64,000 nt of DNA. It comes from a virus. The stretch is from IMG/VR virus record IMGVR_UViG_3300030101_003608, positions 20,112 through 84,111 of that record. The stretch is one strand, 5' to 3'. Below the pieces are notes generated by a model, which saw only the letters and a program-made list of their open reading frames with translations, had not been told where the DNA came from and ran no database searches. The translations under genes and the position numbers were made by a program. Shown here in pieces: positions 20,201-28,807 of the stretch; position 1 is the first letter of the stretch; each line of letters starts with the position of its first letter.

Positions 20201-20847
20201 CTATAATTCATGTCAGCCATTTCTTTAGCATAGAATTCATTACCTTCATCTTTCACACCTTCTATAAATGTATTAAGAGTTGCTGGTTGTGGTAAAATGC
20301 TGCCAGGAGTTTCTGTTTGCATTTCTCTCCCTTCTTTAGCTTCTTTTAAAAGTTTTTTCTTATAACCACCTTTAGACATTTCAGCAGGTTGTTCTTGCAT
20401 AGGTTGTTCTTGAGAACCTTCTTGCATCTTAAGAGAAACCATACCTACTAGATCTTTAAATTGAGTCAGCATTTCTTGAGTCATTTGCTGATCAACCTCT
20501 TGACCAGATTGCTGAAGTTTAGCTAAACTTACTTCTACAAATCCTCGTACAATATCATCTTCAGAAACTCCTGAACTAAGTAGTTGCATTATAATATTAG
20601 GAGGTGTAACATTTTCCTCCATACCTTGCATAATTGCAGCTGTGGCTGAATTTTCTTGGGGTTGACCTGCACCTTGCTGTTGAAGCATTTGCTCTTGTTG
20701 TTGCTGCTGCATCATAGCCATTTCTTCTGGAGATGGTTGTTGCATTCCTTGTTCAGCCTTAAGCATAAACTGCTGCATTTTATTTATTACACCAGGTTTT
20801 TCACCACCTAATGCTTTTCTGATTCTATATCTTTTTGTTTTTGACAT
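17230..20847 (-). CDS. Large Met/Gln-rich virion protein candidate with GG-x-I-x-E C-terminal motif
   Basis: A 1,205-residue protein. Residues about 25-165 are rich in Met, Gln and Glu, like the following 755-residue protein, and both end in related Tyr/Gly-Gly segments, so the two may share ancestry. An acidic Asp/Glu/Asn-rich region occupies about 465-560. The last 20 residues, LTPQQIDAIYAAGGSIEIIE, align with the C-terminus of the next upstream gene product (LSPEDVKKYIEGGYILEELD). A GTATATTA promoter-like element lies 20 bases before the ATG, making this the likely first gene of a transcription unit. No enzymatic domain was recognised. It probably travels in the virion with the neighbouring giants; that role is inferred. 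Confidence 0.55.
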   Translation of the reverse strand: MSKTKRYRIRKALGGEKPGVINKMQQFMLKAEQGMQQPSPEEMAMMQQQQQEQMLQQQGAGQPQENSATAAIMQGMEENVTPPNIIMQLLSSGVSEDDIVRGFVEVSLAKLQQSGQEVDQQMTQEMLTQFKDLVGMVSLKMQEGSQEQPMQEQPAEMSKGGYKKKLLKEAKEGREMQTETPGSILPQPATLNTFIEGVKDEGNEFYAKEMADMNYSDESEMFRKGGRTRRVTNRGIARRASKQSPYERSDRKALRKGLKRGDFTWQELNDSIYEGKSVLPPDYNQIRKDMVTIGSDYLGSMMPQIFSHRNTANEFSRKGTGLEDTNVDVYFKKKGFGRREWGISGLDYTSLPGFGGTLGTSSAGTGYNTTRNIGTRVIPGVTATEILIKDINEANDDSDRALKLKNNPPNDGQSEFDYFKKVLNDLTGDPTLIWDSTANKWVDRPKNPAGPVENTNYEKEDSEEFIDVVRDPAIEAYDDAVDIFDDEDDMDNADENVIDPNDPNAEALAVLGPNATEEDIANYNEEKRIEALQNQEVVDNEVTEVSADNFGVTDDMTFSQAYRTARDAGATTFIWQGKEYGTKSFSEMPQEYQDEHRDSKWHPDNVGKSKKEKSIEAWRKKDPTDVYDYVKAGGDPDVPADSYKWNENAYWDERIDSLLEQGYSKEEIYKMIFKDSGYEHYDEDDPGGEKLKKWFDSYPGWRENTIEEKKKRAKEINKQATEQNKKVLDNKHAKNAKTKEAAIEYFKRADRNYIKEPKKYKIVDKGNGRWDLDFVGGGNAKQYSPRDYNRSAFPSVAFGGSVSPDLYKYVYGGDEMDDPDMYKDITDPYFAPGGAFKKPKMDPVLGPMSPSAEVQKYRETVYPTSKGVFGQIKDHFKTAFEPITQGKGLRGVLGTVRDIYAPKQFDWLSHKDGDKDAAFGYIGVDGLPNTIAQPYGSAQFDSDGNRIIGANMNLKYKDKKIGKDRLNVTWTPNKNTFDDDGKIDGSEYEGFKDYYTGKDSGFLNKDNFNEGGQNIYSGLDKFFMAGEIDTDFMGDQDAVNMNLVENTSDDDFNLEDCTEAELQRVGSDCYNAAVKSENFKVNTARKTNNPLIANTASRLADFIVDRGVAADTRRQEEFDRNKQTSDSKVSNISTDINQGFDAVTGYQSMVNSQFNDPIQSSSARPSSINYVGARGGQYRVGGVYDLTPQQIDAIYAAGGSIEIIE

Positions 20848-20866
20848 GTCTAAAAGTACTTATTTA

Positions 20867-20874
20867 TAATATAC
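20867..20874 (-). promoter_or_regulatory. GTATATTA promoter-like element upstream of the 1,205-residue gene
   Basis: Coding-strand core GTATATTA with flanks TTA and TAAATAA. It is 20 bases before the ATG at 20847, within the 60-base gap after the stop at 20908. The same core recurs before other transcription units in this window. No TTG is seen 20 bases upstream here. Confidence 0.5.
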
Positions 20875-20907
20875 TAATTTTTAGTTTAATGTTTAAACAT
20901 TTAATGT

Positions 20908-23900
20908 TTAATCTAATTCTTCTAATATATAACCTCCTTCTATATATTTTTTTACATCTTCTGGAGAAAGATCAGCCTCTACAGAACCTCCTTGCTTATA
21001 AGGTACAATTCGTTTTGTACCTTTTAAAACATCGTCAGGAAGTGTAATTTCCCACCAAGTATTTCCATATTCATCAGTTACTTCTCCAACTTTTGCATTA
21101 GGATACCTTTTTTTCAAGAACTTTTGTAAGGCTTCGTATCTTTCTACTATTTTATATCTAACAGGATCTAATAATTTCCAATAATCATCTTTACCTATTT
21201 TTTCAGGAGTGTCTTTATATTTCTTTAAATAGTTTGTTATTCTTTTACCTTCACTGTTTAGTGTTTTAATTTTATCAACCTCTTCTTCAGTAAAATATTT
21301 AGACTTAAATGTTTTTATCTTTTTAGTGCCTTCACCTGTAGAAACCTCTTCTGTAACATATTGCCATAAAGGTTCATCACTTGTAGCTATATCTACTATT
21401 TCATCAACAGTCAGTTTATTTGTTAAACCACCTGGCCACTCATTAAATAAGCCTACTAGGTTTATTTTGTCATCTTCTGTTAAATTTTTATTAGAAATAA
21501 CAGCTCCAGCTTTATTAATATCTATATTATTATGAATTAATGCGCCAAAATTTACAACATCATATCCAGATTTTGGGACCTTGCTTATATTCTCTAAGGT
21601 ATAATCTTTACGAGTATTATTGTAGCTTGAATAGTCTTGTATTCTATTAGCAGTGCTACCTGTTGGAAATCTTACTTTTTCATATTTACCTGTACTAGCT
21701 GCATAAGCTATAGTTTCTTCAACCATTCGCTCAAAATTATACCTTTGAAACAGTCTAGCATCTGGAGCAACCTCCATTTTTTTCCTAGTCGCTGCAATTT
21801 GATTTGCATTAAAAGATTCAGAAGTAGGGTCAATAGTAAAAAGAGACCTACCTAATGCATCTTCTACACGGTTAATAACTGTCTGTAAGTCTACATCTTG
21901 ATACTTTGTTTTCATTCCATCAGGCAGTTGATCCTTAAATGAATCTCGTATATAGTCAATATCCTTTTGTAATTCTTCATACTTTGTCTTAGCTGCAGCT
22001 CTTTCATTTCTGAGCCCAAAATATATATCATCAAGCACATCATTATACTGCTCACTATAATCCCACATAAACCCATATCCTTCCTCACCTTTTGTTCCTT
22101 TTACCCAATAATTTCTTCCAGTACTATCTTTTTCCCGGGTCCAACCATCCTTATTAAGTAGTTCCTCCCTATCAGCTAATCCTGCATCCGACAGTGGTCC
22201 TTGTGGTCCCTTATACATTGCACTAATGTCATTATTAGCTTGCTTCATGATTTCTACAAATTCATTTACGGCTAACTCGTCCCTCAGCCTTGCTGCTGAA
22301 GTTTGTTTTCTACCTCTGGGCTGTTGACTAAACTCAGATTGAATCTGATTTGAGAATAATGTCTTAGGAACATTAGCTCTTTCAAAAGTATAAACACGTC
22401 CTAATGTCTTATCATCTGCACCATGAGCATCTACTCCAAAAGGAAGTTTGTCTTTATTGTTAAAAACTAACTGTCTAGGATTCTTGGTATAATTTTTACC
22501 GCTTTTTTCAAGGTTTATATCCCAACCTGTCCAATCATTATTTCTAGGTCTACCAATGCTTCTCTGTATTTTTTTTTCATTAATTGTAAAAAGCTTCTTC
22601 TTATCATCTAATTTTGACTTGAGTATATCATATTTATATTCTTCTGCATATAGTTTTTTTCCTGGATCATTATACTTATCTCGTAAACTCAACCAAACTG
22701 GATCACGCTCAAGTATCTCATCTATATTATTTACGTTCACTCCAGGATTAGTCTCAACAATCTTTCTTTCATAATTCTGTACTTCATATTGTATTTCATC
22801 TATCTCAGAGTTAAGGTCTTTGATTCTTGATTCTGATTGACCTATTTGATATTCTAAATCTTCAATCTCAGAATTTATCTGGTTAAGATCTTCAATATCA
22901 TAGTTCATCATACCTGGATCATACTCATTATTAGCAACAAAATCACTCATGCCTGTTTTATATCCACCATAGAGAGGGTTTCCAGTTGTATGTTGCACTT
23001 CTATATTAAGTGGTATAATTGTAGAATTTGCTACATCATTTAATTCATCAAAACTAATTTCTGCAGGTATAGTACCATCATAACGATTTTCTAATTCCTT
23101 TTTTATTCTAGATACTTTTAGTGAAGAAGCAGACTCATCCTTTTCCATTATTTTAAATGCTTTTTCTGTAGATACATTTCCCTCACTATTTTTTAAGTCT
23201 GCAATTTTTCCATTTTCTTCAAGTGTCTTAAATGATCTTTTTGCTTTAGGTTTAAAGGTTTTTGTAAAATCATCATAAATATATCCATCTTTTTCCCAGG
23301 TTTTCATAAATTGACCCGCATCCTTTGGTGCAACAACACCCGTGTGATAATCAGTATTAAATACTATGGATCCATCAGGATTATTTGTAGCATGATGCAT
23401 TGGACTTGCTTCTGTTTTTTGTGCCGGAACTGAAGGTGTCGGCTCTATAATTTTAGCACTAGGTATAACAGGAGAAGTTATGTTAGGAACAGATAAAGAT
23501 TTTGTATTTGATAATAAAGGACCTGGGGCATTAACAACAGTAGACGTACTTTTCATTTGTTGTTGCAAAGGTTTAGTTGCAATAGCCCACTGACCTGAAC
23601 CCGTTGTTCCTTGAACTAAAGGTTTATAATTTGTTAAATTATACTCACTAGCTCCTAATCCAATGTCAATATTCCCTTTATAGTTTTTATAACGGAATGT
23701 AAATGGAAGATTACTTTTATTTAAAAACTTCATAGAAGAAGTTCCTTTACCTAAACCATGTATATATCTACCTGCCTTAAAAGTGTTACTATATAAACCA
23801 GTACCTATTGGTAATGTACCCACAAAAAGTCCATCATAAAAACCTTGACCAAGTTCTATATCATCTAAAGTCTTACCTGTAAATGCTACCTCTGTAAGAT

Positions 23901-25719
23901 CTTTAACTCCTTTTCCAAATTCTTTTGCAGTTTTTCCAGGTTCCTCAAATGCTCTAATAATACTTGCTCCACCAATTTCAGGAATCACTCTAAGTTGAGT
24001 TTGCAAAGTTTGACGTTTTTCTTCAGTACCTAAATCAGATAAAAGTTTCCAATAGCCTGGAAACTCTTCTTTAGTTGTAGCAGGATCAAACCTTGCCCAG
24101 TTATTTTCTTTATAATCATCTGCAAAGTATCTAGTAGCCATAGACTTATCTGAATATCTTCCTTTCTTATTTTTAAGATCTTTTCTTGCTTGTAGATATT
24201 GTTTATACTGTAAGTCCTCATATTCTTTATCCTTATATTCCTTTATGAGACTTTGATATTTATCTATATACTTTTTCCAGTCTTCATCATTATAACCCAT
24301 GGGTAAGTCACCATAACCTCTTAATCCAGCTATAACATGATTCATCATTTCAGCTTGCTCTCTTCTAGCTTTCCATTTTTTAAAAAGACCTTTTTTATTC
24401 TTTCCTCCTGCAATATCTGAAGTTGGTAGATCCATGAAATATCTCATGTCAGGAGCCTGTTTACCAGATAAGATTGCTTCTTGTTCCTCATTTACATTAG
24501 GTGTATCAGGATCATCAAAAATATAATTTGGATTTAGAATTTTTTTATAACCGGATGTTGCTAAATTATACTTACCTTCTGGAATGTCTCTAAAAACATA
24601 ATCTTTATATACATCATCCATGGTAGCTTTGATAAACTTTTTAAATCTTCGTCTATCTGCCCATGTTTCTTTATCTGGACTTTTAGTTTGTACTATTTTA
24701 GCTGATGTAGGTTGTTGATTTGCAGCTTGAAGGGACTTATAAAATTCTTCTAATCTTTGCTCCATAGTTACTGGTGTACCATCAGGGTTCCATTCATAGT
24801 AGCTACCGGACTCAGCCCAATCATCTAAAAACTTATTAAAAGCTTTTCTTTTATCTCTAGGAACTTGAACACCTGATTGAGCTTGTGGTAATGCACCTCC
24901 TTTATATTTTTTAGGTAATGCTTCTTCTTGTTTTTTTGCAAAATACCTGTTAATCCAATCTACTGTAAACTGATTTCTTCGACCCAAAGGTTTGCCACCT
25001 GAAGTTCTAACATGTTCCTTAAGCATTAAGTCTACATCATTGTTTACTACACCTTTTGCAAAGTTTGGAAATTCTTCTATGCCTCCAGCTACATTATATT
25101 GATAATCAGTTAATATTATTTGTTGAGGAACAGAAAGGTTTTCAAAAGTACCTTTTCCATATGTTTTGTTTATATAGTTAGATGCATATTTCTTTTTCTC
25201 CTCGAAAATTTTTCTCATCATGGTATTCATTTCTTCAGTAGTTATACCTTTATACCAATCACGTTTCTTGGATAAACCTGACAATTTTATTCCAGGTCCT
25301 ATATCATATCCTCCACCTTCTTCTGGAGCTGGATAAGGTTTCCATAATTCAGTTATAGGGTCCCACCCAACTTTAGCCGCATTTTCTTGGGAGCGCAGTT
25401 GATTAAAATAATCATTATATATTTCTTTTTCTTTAGCAACCTTAGCAGCTTTTATCATTTTACCGAATAAACCAGTTCCTGCTTTTTTTGCAACCTTTGT
25501 TGCAGGTTTTGCTACAGCTTTTTTCTTAGGAATATTTATTACTTGACCTATAGAAAGATTGCCATAACTAATTCCTGGATTTGCAGCTCTTAACTCAGAA
25601 GGATTAAAACCATTATCATATGCTATATCGTCAAAAGTATCTCCAGATTTTACACTATAACTTGTACCTCCTCCATCTTGAAAACGTCTGGGTAATCCAA
25701 CTATTTGATACTTCTTCAT
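20908..25719 (-). CDS. Giant virion protein with LysM and T4-type lysozyme (GH24-like) domains
   Basis: A 1,603-residue protein. Residues 20-65 form a LysM peptidoglycan-binding domain (YSVKSGDTFDDIAYDNGF through LSIGQVINIP). Residues about 103-275 resemble a GH24 lysozyme: LRSQENA with candidate catalytic Glu112, then GGGYDIGPGIKL, LTDYQYNVAGGIEEF and a basic RNQFTVDWINRYF helix. LPQAQSG follows at 277-283, exactly where the lysozyme ends, suggesting a domain boundary or cleavage point. The remaining ~1,300 residues are unrecognised, with a coiled-coil segment near 910-1010. The C-terminus has the GGYILEELD cassette shared with neighbours. The protein probably opens the cell wall locally during DNA ejection, separately from the lysis amidase. 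The lysozyme call is good; the virion role is inferred. Confidence 0.72.
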   Translation of the reverse strand: MKKYQIVGLPRRFQDGGGTSYSVKSGDTFDDIAYDNGFNPSELRAANPGISYGNLSIGQVINIPKKKAVAKPATKVAKKAGTGLFGKMIKAAKVAKEKEIYNDYFNQLRSQENAAKVGWDPITELWKPYPAPEEGGGYDIGPGIKLSGLSKKRDWYKGITTEEMNTMMRKIFEEKKKYASNYINKTYGKGTFENLSVPQQIILTDYQYNVAGGIEEFPNFAKGVVNNDVDLMLKEHVRTSGGKPLGRRNQFTVDWINRYFAKKQEEALPKKYKGGALPQAQSGVQVPRDKRKAFNKFLDDWAESGSYYEWNPDGTPVTMEQRLEEFYKSLQAANQQPTSAKIVQTKSPDKETWADRRRFKKFIKATMDDVYKDYVFRDIPEGKYNLATSGYKKILNPNYIFDDPDTPNVNEEQEAILSGKQAPDMRYFMDLPTSDIAGGKNKKGLFKKWKARREQAEMMNHVIAGLRGYGDLPMGYNDEDWKKYIDKYQSLIKEYKDKEYEDLQYKQYLQARKDLKNKKGRYSDKSMATRYFADDYKENNWARFDPATTKEEFPGYWKLLSDLGTEEKRQTLQTQLRVIPEIGGASIIRAFEEPGKTAKEFGKGVKDLTEVAFTGKTLDDIELGQGFYDGLFVGTLPIGTGLYSNTFKAGRYIHGLGKGTSSMKFLNKSNLPFTFRYKNYKGNIDIGLGASEYNLTNYKPLVQGTTGSGQWAIATKPLQQQMKSTSTVVNAPGPLLSNTKSLSVPNITSPVIPSAKIIEPTPSVPAQKTEASPMHHATNNPDGSIVFNTDYHTGVVAPKDAGQFMKTWEKDGYIYDDFTKTFKPKAKRSFKTLEENGKIADLKNSEGNVSTEKAFKIMEKDESASSLKVSRIKKELENRYDGTIPAEISFDELNDVANSTIIPLNIEVQHTTGNPLYGGYKTGMSDFVANNEYDPGMMNYDIEDLNQINSEIEDLEYQIGQSESRIKDLNSEIDEIQYEVQNYERKIVETNPGVNVNNIDEILERDPVWLSLRDKYNDPGKKLYAEEYKYDILKSKLDDKKKLFTINEKKIQRSIGRPRNNDWTGWDINLEKSGKNYTKNPRQLVFNNKDKLPFGVDAHGADDKTLGRVYTFERANVPKTLFSNQIQSEFSQQPRGRKQTSAARLRDELAVNEFVEIMKQANNDISAMYKGPQGPLSDAGLADREELLNKDGWTREKDSTGRNYWVKGTKGEEGYGFMWDYSEQYNDVLDDIYFGLRNERAAAKTKYEELQKDIDYIRDSFKDQLPDGMKTKYQDVDLQTVINRVEDALGRSLFTIDPTSESFNANQIAATRKKMEVAPDARLFQRYNFERMVEETIAYAASTGKYEKVRFPTGSTANRIQDYSSYNNTRKDYTLENISKVPKSGYDVVNFGALIHNNIDINKAGAVISNKNLTEDDKINLVGLFNEWPGGLTNKLTVDEIVDIATSDEPLWQYVTEEVSTGEGTKKIKTFKSKYFTEEEVDKIKTLNSEGKRITNYLKKYKDTPEKIGKDDYWKLLDPVRYKIVERYEALQKFLKKRYPNAKVGEVTDEYGNTWWEITLPDDVLKGTKRIVPYKQGGSVEADLSPEDVKKYIEGGYILEELD
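24871..24891 (-). other. LPQAQSG motif after the lysozyme domain
   Basis: Residues 277-283 of the LysM/lysozyme protein read LPQAQSG, a variant of the LPKAQxG motif shared by several proteins here. It lies directly after the last lysozyme helix, at an apparent domain boundary. Confidence 0.6.
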
Positions 25720-25720
25720 G

Positions 25721-28700
25721 TTAAATCTCTTTTAATGTATAACCTAATTTTTCTAATTGTTCCTTAGCAGCTTTATCTATATTTACTATATCTCCTAACT
25801 CATGATTTACAGAACCGCCTTCCTCTCTTTTTCTTCTTTTTCCTTTGCTTTGTAATCTTCTATTTAAAGTTTTACTCTTATTTTTTTTCTTTTTTCTTTT
25901 TAATCTTCTTAACCTTCTTTTTTCTTGCCTTAGTTCTTTAGGTGTAGACATATCTAAATCATCATCTTCATATTCTATCTCAGATAACTTTAAGTTAGAT
26001 TGCGGAATAGGAATAGGTTCAATGTTAAGACTTAAGTCTAAATCATTTAATTGACGCACTGACTCTTTTAATTCATTAGCCGAGTTATTAAAAGTCTCTT
26101 TAGCTTTATAACTAGGTAAATCTTCAGGTTTAGGATTTCTTTTATATTTATCATAATATTTAGCAGCATATATAAAATCTTGTAATGTAGGATACATGTC
26201 TTTATCTACATTTTTGTACGCTTCTTTATATGTTGGTTTTATTTCTTTCTCTATTCTTGTTAAAGTTTTAGTAACAAATTTAGGAGGTGTGGGTTTTTTA
26301 TAAAGAGGTCCTAAACTGTAGTCTCCATCATATATATGACTCCAGTATCCTATTGGCTTAACTTTTGCTCCCCATAAACCTGTTCCCTTTAAACGGTTCC
26401 CCATGTTTATAAAATTAAGATATGCATCTATATCTTCTTTTGGAGTATTACCTGGAAAAGCATAATCATATATAAATCCTTTCTTACCTATATAATCAGG
26501 TGGATCTTCAAGATTAAAAGGGACTTTATTAGAATAAGTTTCATCCATGCTTTTCATTCTCGCCTTAAACATACCCTCATCCATATTTCCAAGACCAAAG
26601 GGAAATCCAGTACTAGCATAAATACTAAGACCATGATTATATGCATCTAAACTATCTTGATAAGCTTGCATTGCTTTTCCATCTTGAGCTTTAGGAAGTT
26701 CTATAGTATTATGAGGACGCTCACCTTTCTTATATCTTACTTTCTTTGTTGAAGCATTTTCAATAAGTTTTCCATTTTTACGTCTAATATTTTTATATGA
26801 TTTAATACTTCCATCTTTATATCTACGTGTAACTTCTCTTTCAGTAAATTTAACTCTAGGTGTATCTTCTGTTTTATAAGTAATATCTTTAGTTAAGGTT
26901 TTACTTACTCCTCTATTTGGTCTATATACATCAACTACTTTTCTTTCTCCAAACTCTGTAGATCCTGAATCTTCTTCATAAACTCTTCTATAACCTTTTT
27001 TCTTACGTTCACCTTCTTCCATCTCTTCTAGTATATATCCACCTTTTGCGTATTCTGCAGCTTCATCTTTTGTAAGTTCTATATCTAGAAACATTCCTTC
27101 TTTTGCCATTTGCATATCATCCCCTTCTACTTGTGGAGCTTCATTTTTAGATATATTATTTAACATCCACATTATCTCTTCATCACTGTATGATTTTTTA
27201 AGTTGATCCATAGGATCAAGCCGTTCTCCGTCATAAGGATTTTTTAATCTTTTTAGTTTTTTATAAGCTTTCTTATCTACTTTTTGTGTAAAAGGATCAT
27301 ATATGCCTGCCTTTTGAGCTACTTGTCTAATCTCCATTAATCTTGCTCTAGTCTCAGTGGGTCTTTCAACATAATTCATTGTCCTTTCCTTACGTTTTAC
27401 ATAATCAGGATACTTTTTTTTATACCATTGCCATTGTTTTCTAGGAGTATCTACACCTTCAGGAAACCATCCTTCATCTTCAAACTGTTTTCTTCTTTTA
27501 TACCAAGCAGGACTTCTATAATATTTCTTAGCCGCAGCTTTATCCATATAAGCTATATCAGAATCAGGAATTAACCTACCAGAATTTTCTAAAGATATAT
27601 CTGTAGAATGACTAATCTCATGTATATTGGAATGACCATAATGTTCTAAGTTTTCAGGATTATGACCAACTTGTCCAGAATGTTCAATCCAAGCAATTGG
27701 CTGGTCGGGATCAGGAATTTCTTCATGAGTATCTTGATCATGTATCATTTTCTGTCTATACTTAGGAGCTGGCATATTTGATAAATTAAACATTCTTTGT
27801 TCAGCTATAGATTGAGCACCCCGCTGAGGAGATACTCTTGGTTTACCATCAGCAACATCTTTTTCAAAATCAGCTTCCATTGATTGCATAAGCATTTGCT
27901 TATACATAGGAGAATTCATATAATCTCTAAACCATTGTACATCTTTAGGAAAACTTTCATTAGCTTCTTTAATAGCTTTATTGATTTTTTCTGTTCTTGG
28001 ATATTTTTCAAAATATTCTTCCTCACTAATGCAGTTTTTAGTTTGATGATCATATATCATACCTTCGTTACATGGTGATGACACTCCTTTTTTTGTAGCT
28101 TCTTTAAAAATACGTTTTCTTCTTTTCTCATCTTCTCTCTTATTATAATCTTCTACATCAAAATATATTTTATTATATTTTGAATGTGGATACCAACCTG
28201 TCCACTCTCCAAGTCCTCTAAGTATATCCTTACGGTTTTCATCAGCCCAATTTGTTAAACTCTCATTAGCTCCATCCAGCAAATTCTTATCAGGCTTAGG
28301 CTCTTCAGGTTTTGGAATAGATTGCATATCTATTACACCTGGTATACCAAATTGAGCTTTAGGAAGTTCTCCACCTTCATTTAGCTCTTCTAAAATATAA
28401 CCTCCTTTTGCATATTCATCAGCTTCCTTTTCAGTGAGTTCCACGTCTATAAATTCTAAAGATCCTCCAAGATTTCTTTTAGGTAATGTCTTTATATTAC
28501 CATTATGAGTTCTAGCATATCTAGCCTTATCAGTTTCCATACTAGGTATTAAAGTTCCTGAATATGTTTTACCCTTAAAGTTCCAAGATACATTCCCACC
28601 ATTATCATACATTGGTATTTCATAAACAGAATTTCCCGGAAATTGATAATCATAACCAGGCATCATCATTTGTTGATTACCTTCATCATCAATACCTAAT

Positions 28701-28807
28701 ACAGGATAGTTTACTCCTTTCATAGTTATGCTTCCCCCTACATTTGGAATTAATGTATTCTCTCCAGGAAACTCCCACTGTCCGTATTTACTTTTCTTAA
28801 ATTTCAT
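25721..28807 (-). CDS. Large virion protein with HExxH peptidase motif and two LPKAQxG / GGYILEE cassettes
   Basis: A 1,028-residue modular protein. It starts with a conserved-looking block (YGQWEFPGENTLIP through MYDNGG, residues 8-71). The cassette ELTEKEADEYAKGGYILEEL lies at about 123-142, followed by LPKAQFG at 148-154. A zinc-peptidase-like segment has HEISH at 396-400 followed by RPTETRARLMEIR near 480-492, a pattern compatible with a gluzincin. A second cassette (ELTKDEAAEYAKGGYILEEM) lies near 575-594, and a second LPKAQDG near 704-710. The C-terminus is very basic and ends in a diverged version of the cassette. It looks like two or three protein units fused in one reading frame. It starts at the stop of the tail stabilization gene (one-base overlap). 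Confidence 0.65.
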   Translation of the reverse strand: MKFKKSKYGQWEFPGENTLIPNVGGSITMKGVNYPVLGIDDEGNQQMMMPGYDYQFPGNSVYEIPMYDNGGNVSWNFKGKTYSGTLIPSMETDKARYARTHNGNIKTLPKRNLGGSLEFIDVELTEKEADEYAKGGYILEELNEGGELPKAQFGIPGVIDMQSIPKPEEPKPDKNLLDGANESLTNWADENRKDILRGLGEWTGWYPHSKYNKIYFDVEDYNKREDEKRRKRIFKEATKKGVSSPCNEGMIYDHQTKNCISEEEYFEKYPRTEKINKAIKEANESFPKDVQWFRDYMNSPMYKQMLMQSMEADFEKDVADGKPRVSPQRGAQSIAEQRMFNLSNMPAPKYRQKMIHDQDTHEEIPDPDQPIAWIEHSGQVGHNPENLEHYGHSNIHEISHSTDISLENSGRLIPDSDIAYMDKAAAKKYYRSPAWYKRRKQFEDEGWFPEGVDTPRKQWQWYKKKYPDYVKRKERTMNYVERPTETRARLMEIRQVAQKAGIYDPFTQKVDKKAYKKLKRLKNPYDGERLDPMDQLKKSYSDEEIMWMLNNISKNEAPQVEGDDMQMAKEGMFLDIELTKDEAAEYAKGGYILEEMEEGERKKKGYRRVYEEDSGSTEFGERKVVDVYRPNRGVSKTLTKDITYKTEDTPRVKFTEREVTRRYKDGSIKSYKNIRRKNGKLIENASTKKVRYKKGERPHNTIELPKAQDGKAMQAYQDSLDAYNHGLSIYASTGFPFGLGNMDEGMFKARMKSMDETYSNKVPFNLEDPPDYIGKKGFIYDYAFPGNTPKEDIDAYLNFINMGNRLKGTGLWGAKVKPIGYWSHIYDGDYSLGPLYKKPTPPKFVTKTLTRIEKEIKPTYKEAYKNVDKDMYPTLQDFIYAAKYYDKYKRNPKPEDLPSYKAKETFNNSANELKESVRQLNDLDLSLNIEPIPIPQSNLKLSEIEYEDDDLDMSTPKELRQEKRRLRRLKRKKKKNKSKTLNRRLQSKGKRRKREEGGSVNHELGDIVNIDKAAKEQLEKLGYTLKEI
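26678..26698 (-). other. LPKAQDG motif
   Basis: Second LPKAQxG copy in the 1,028-residue protein, separating the HExxH-containing part from the C-terminal part. Confidence 0.6.
28346..28366 (-). other. LPKAQFG motif following a GGYILEE cassette
   Basis: First LPKAQxG copy in the 1,028-residue protein. It comes six residues after GGYILEEL (the intervening residues are NEGGE), so cassette and motif form one composite unit. Confidence 0.6.

Noticed and set aside
26678-28366. LPKAQxG read as a sortase LPxTG signal
   Set aside because: No Thr at the required place, no following membrane helix and basic tail, and sortase anchoring does not fit a phage of a Gram-negative host.
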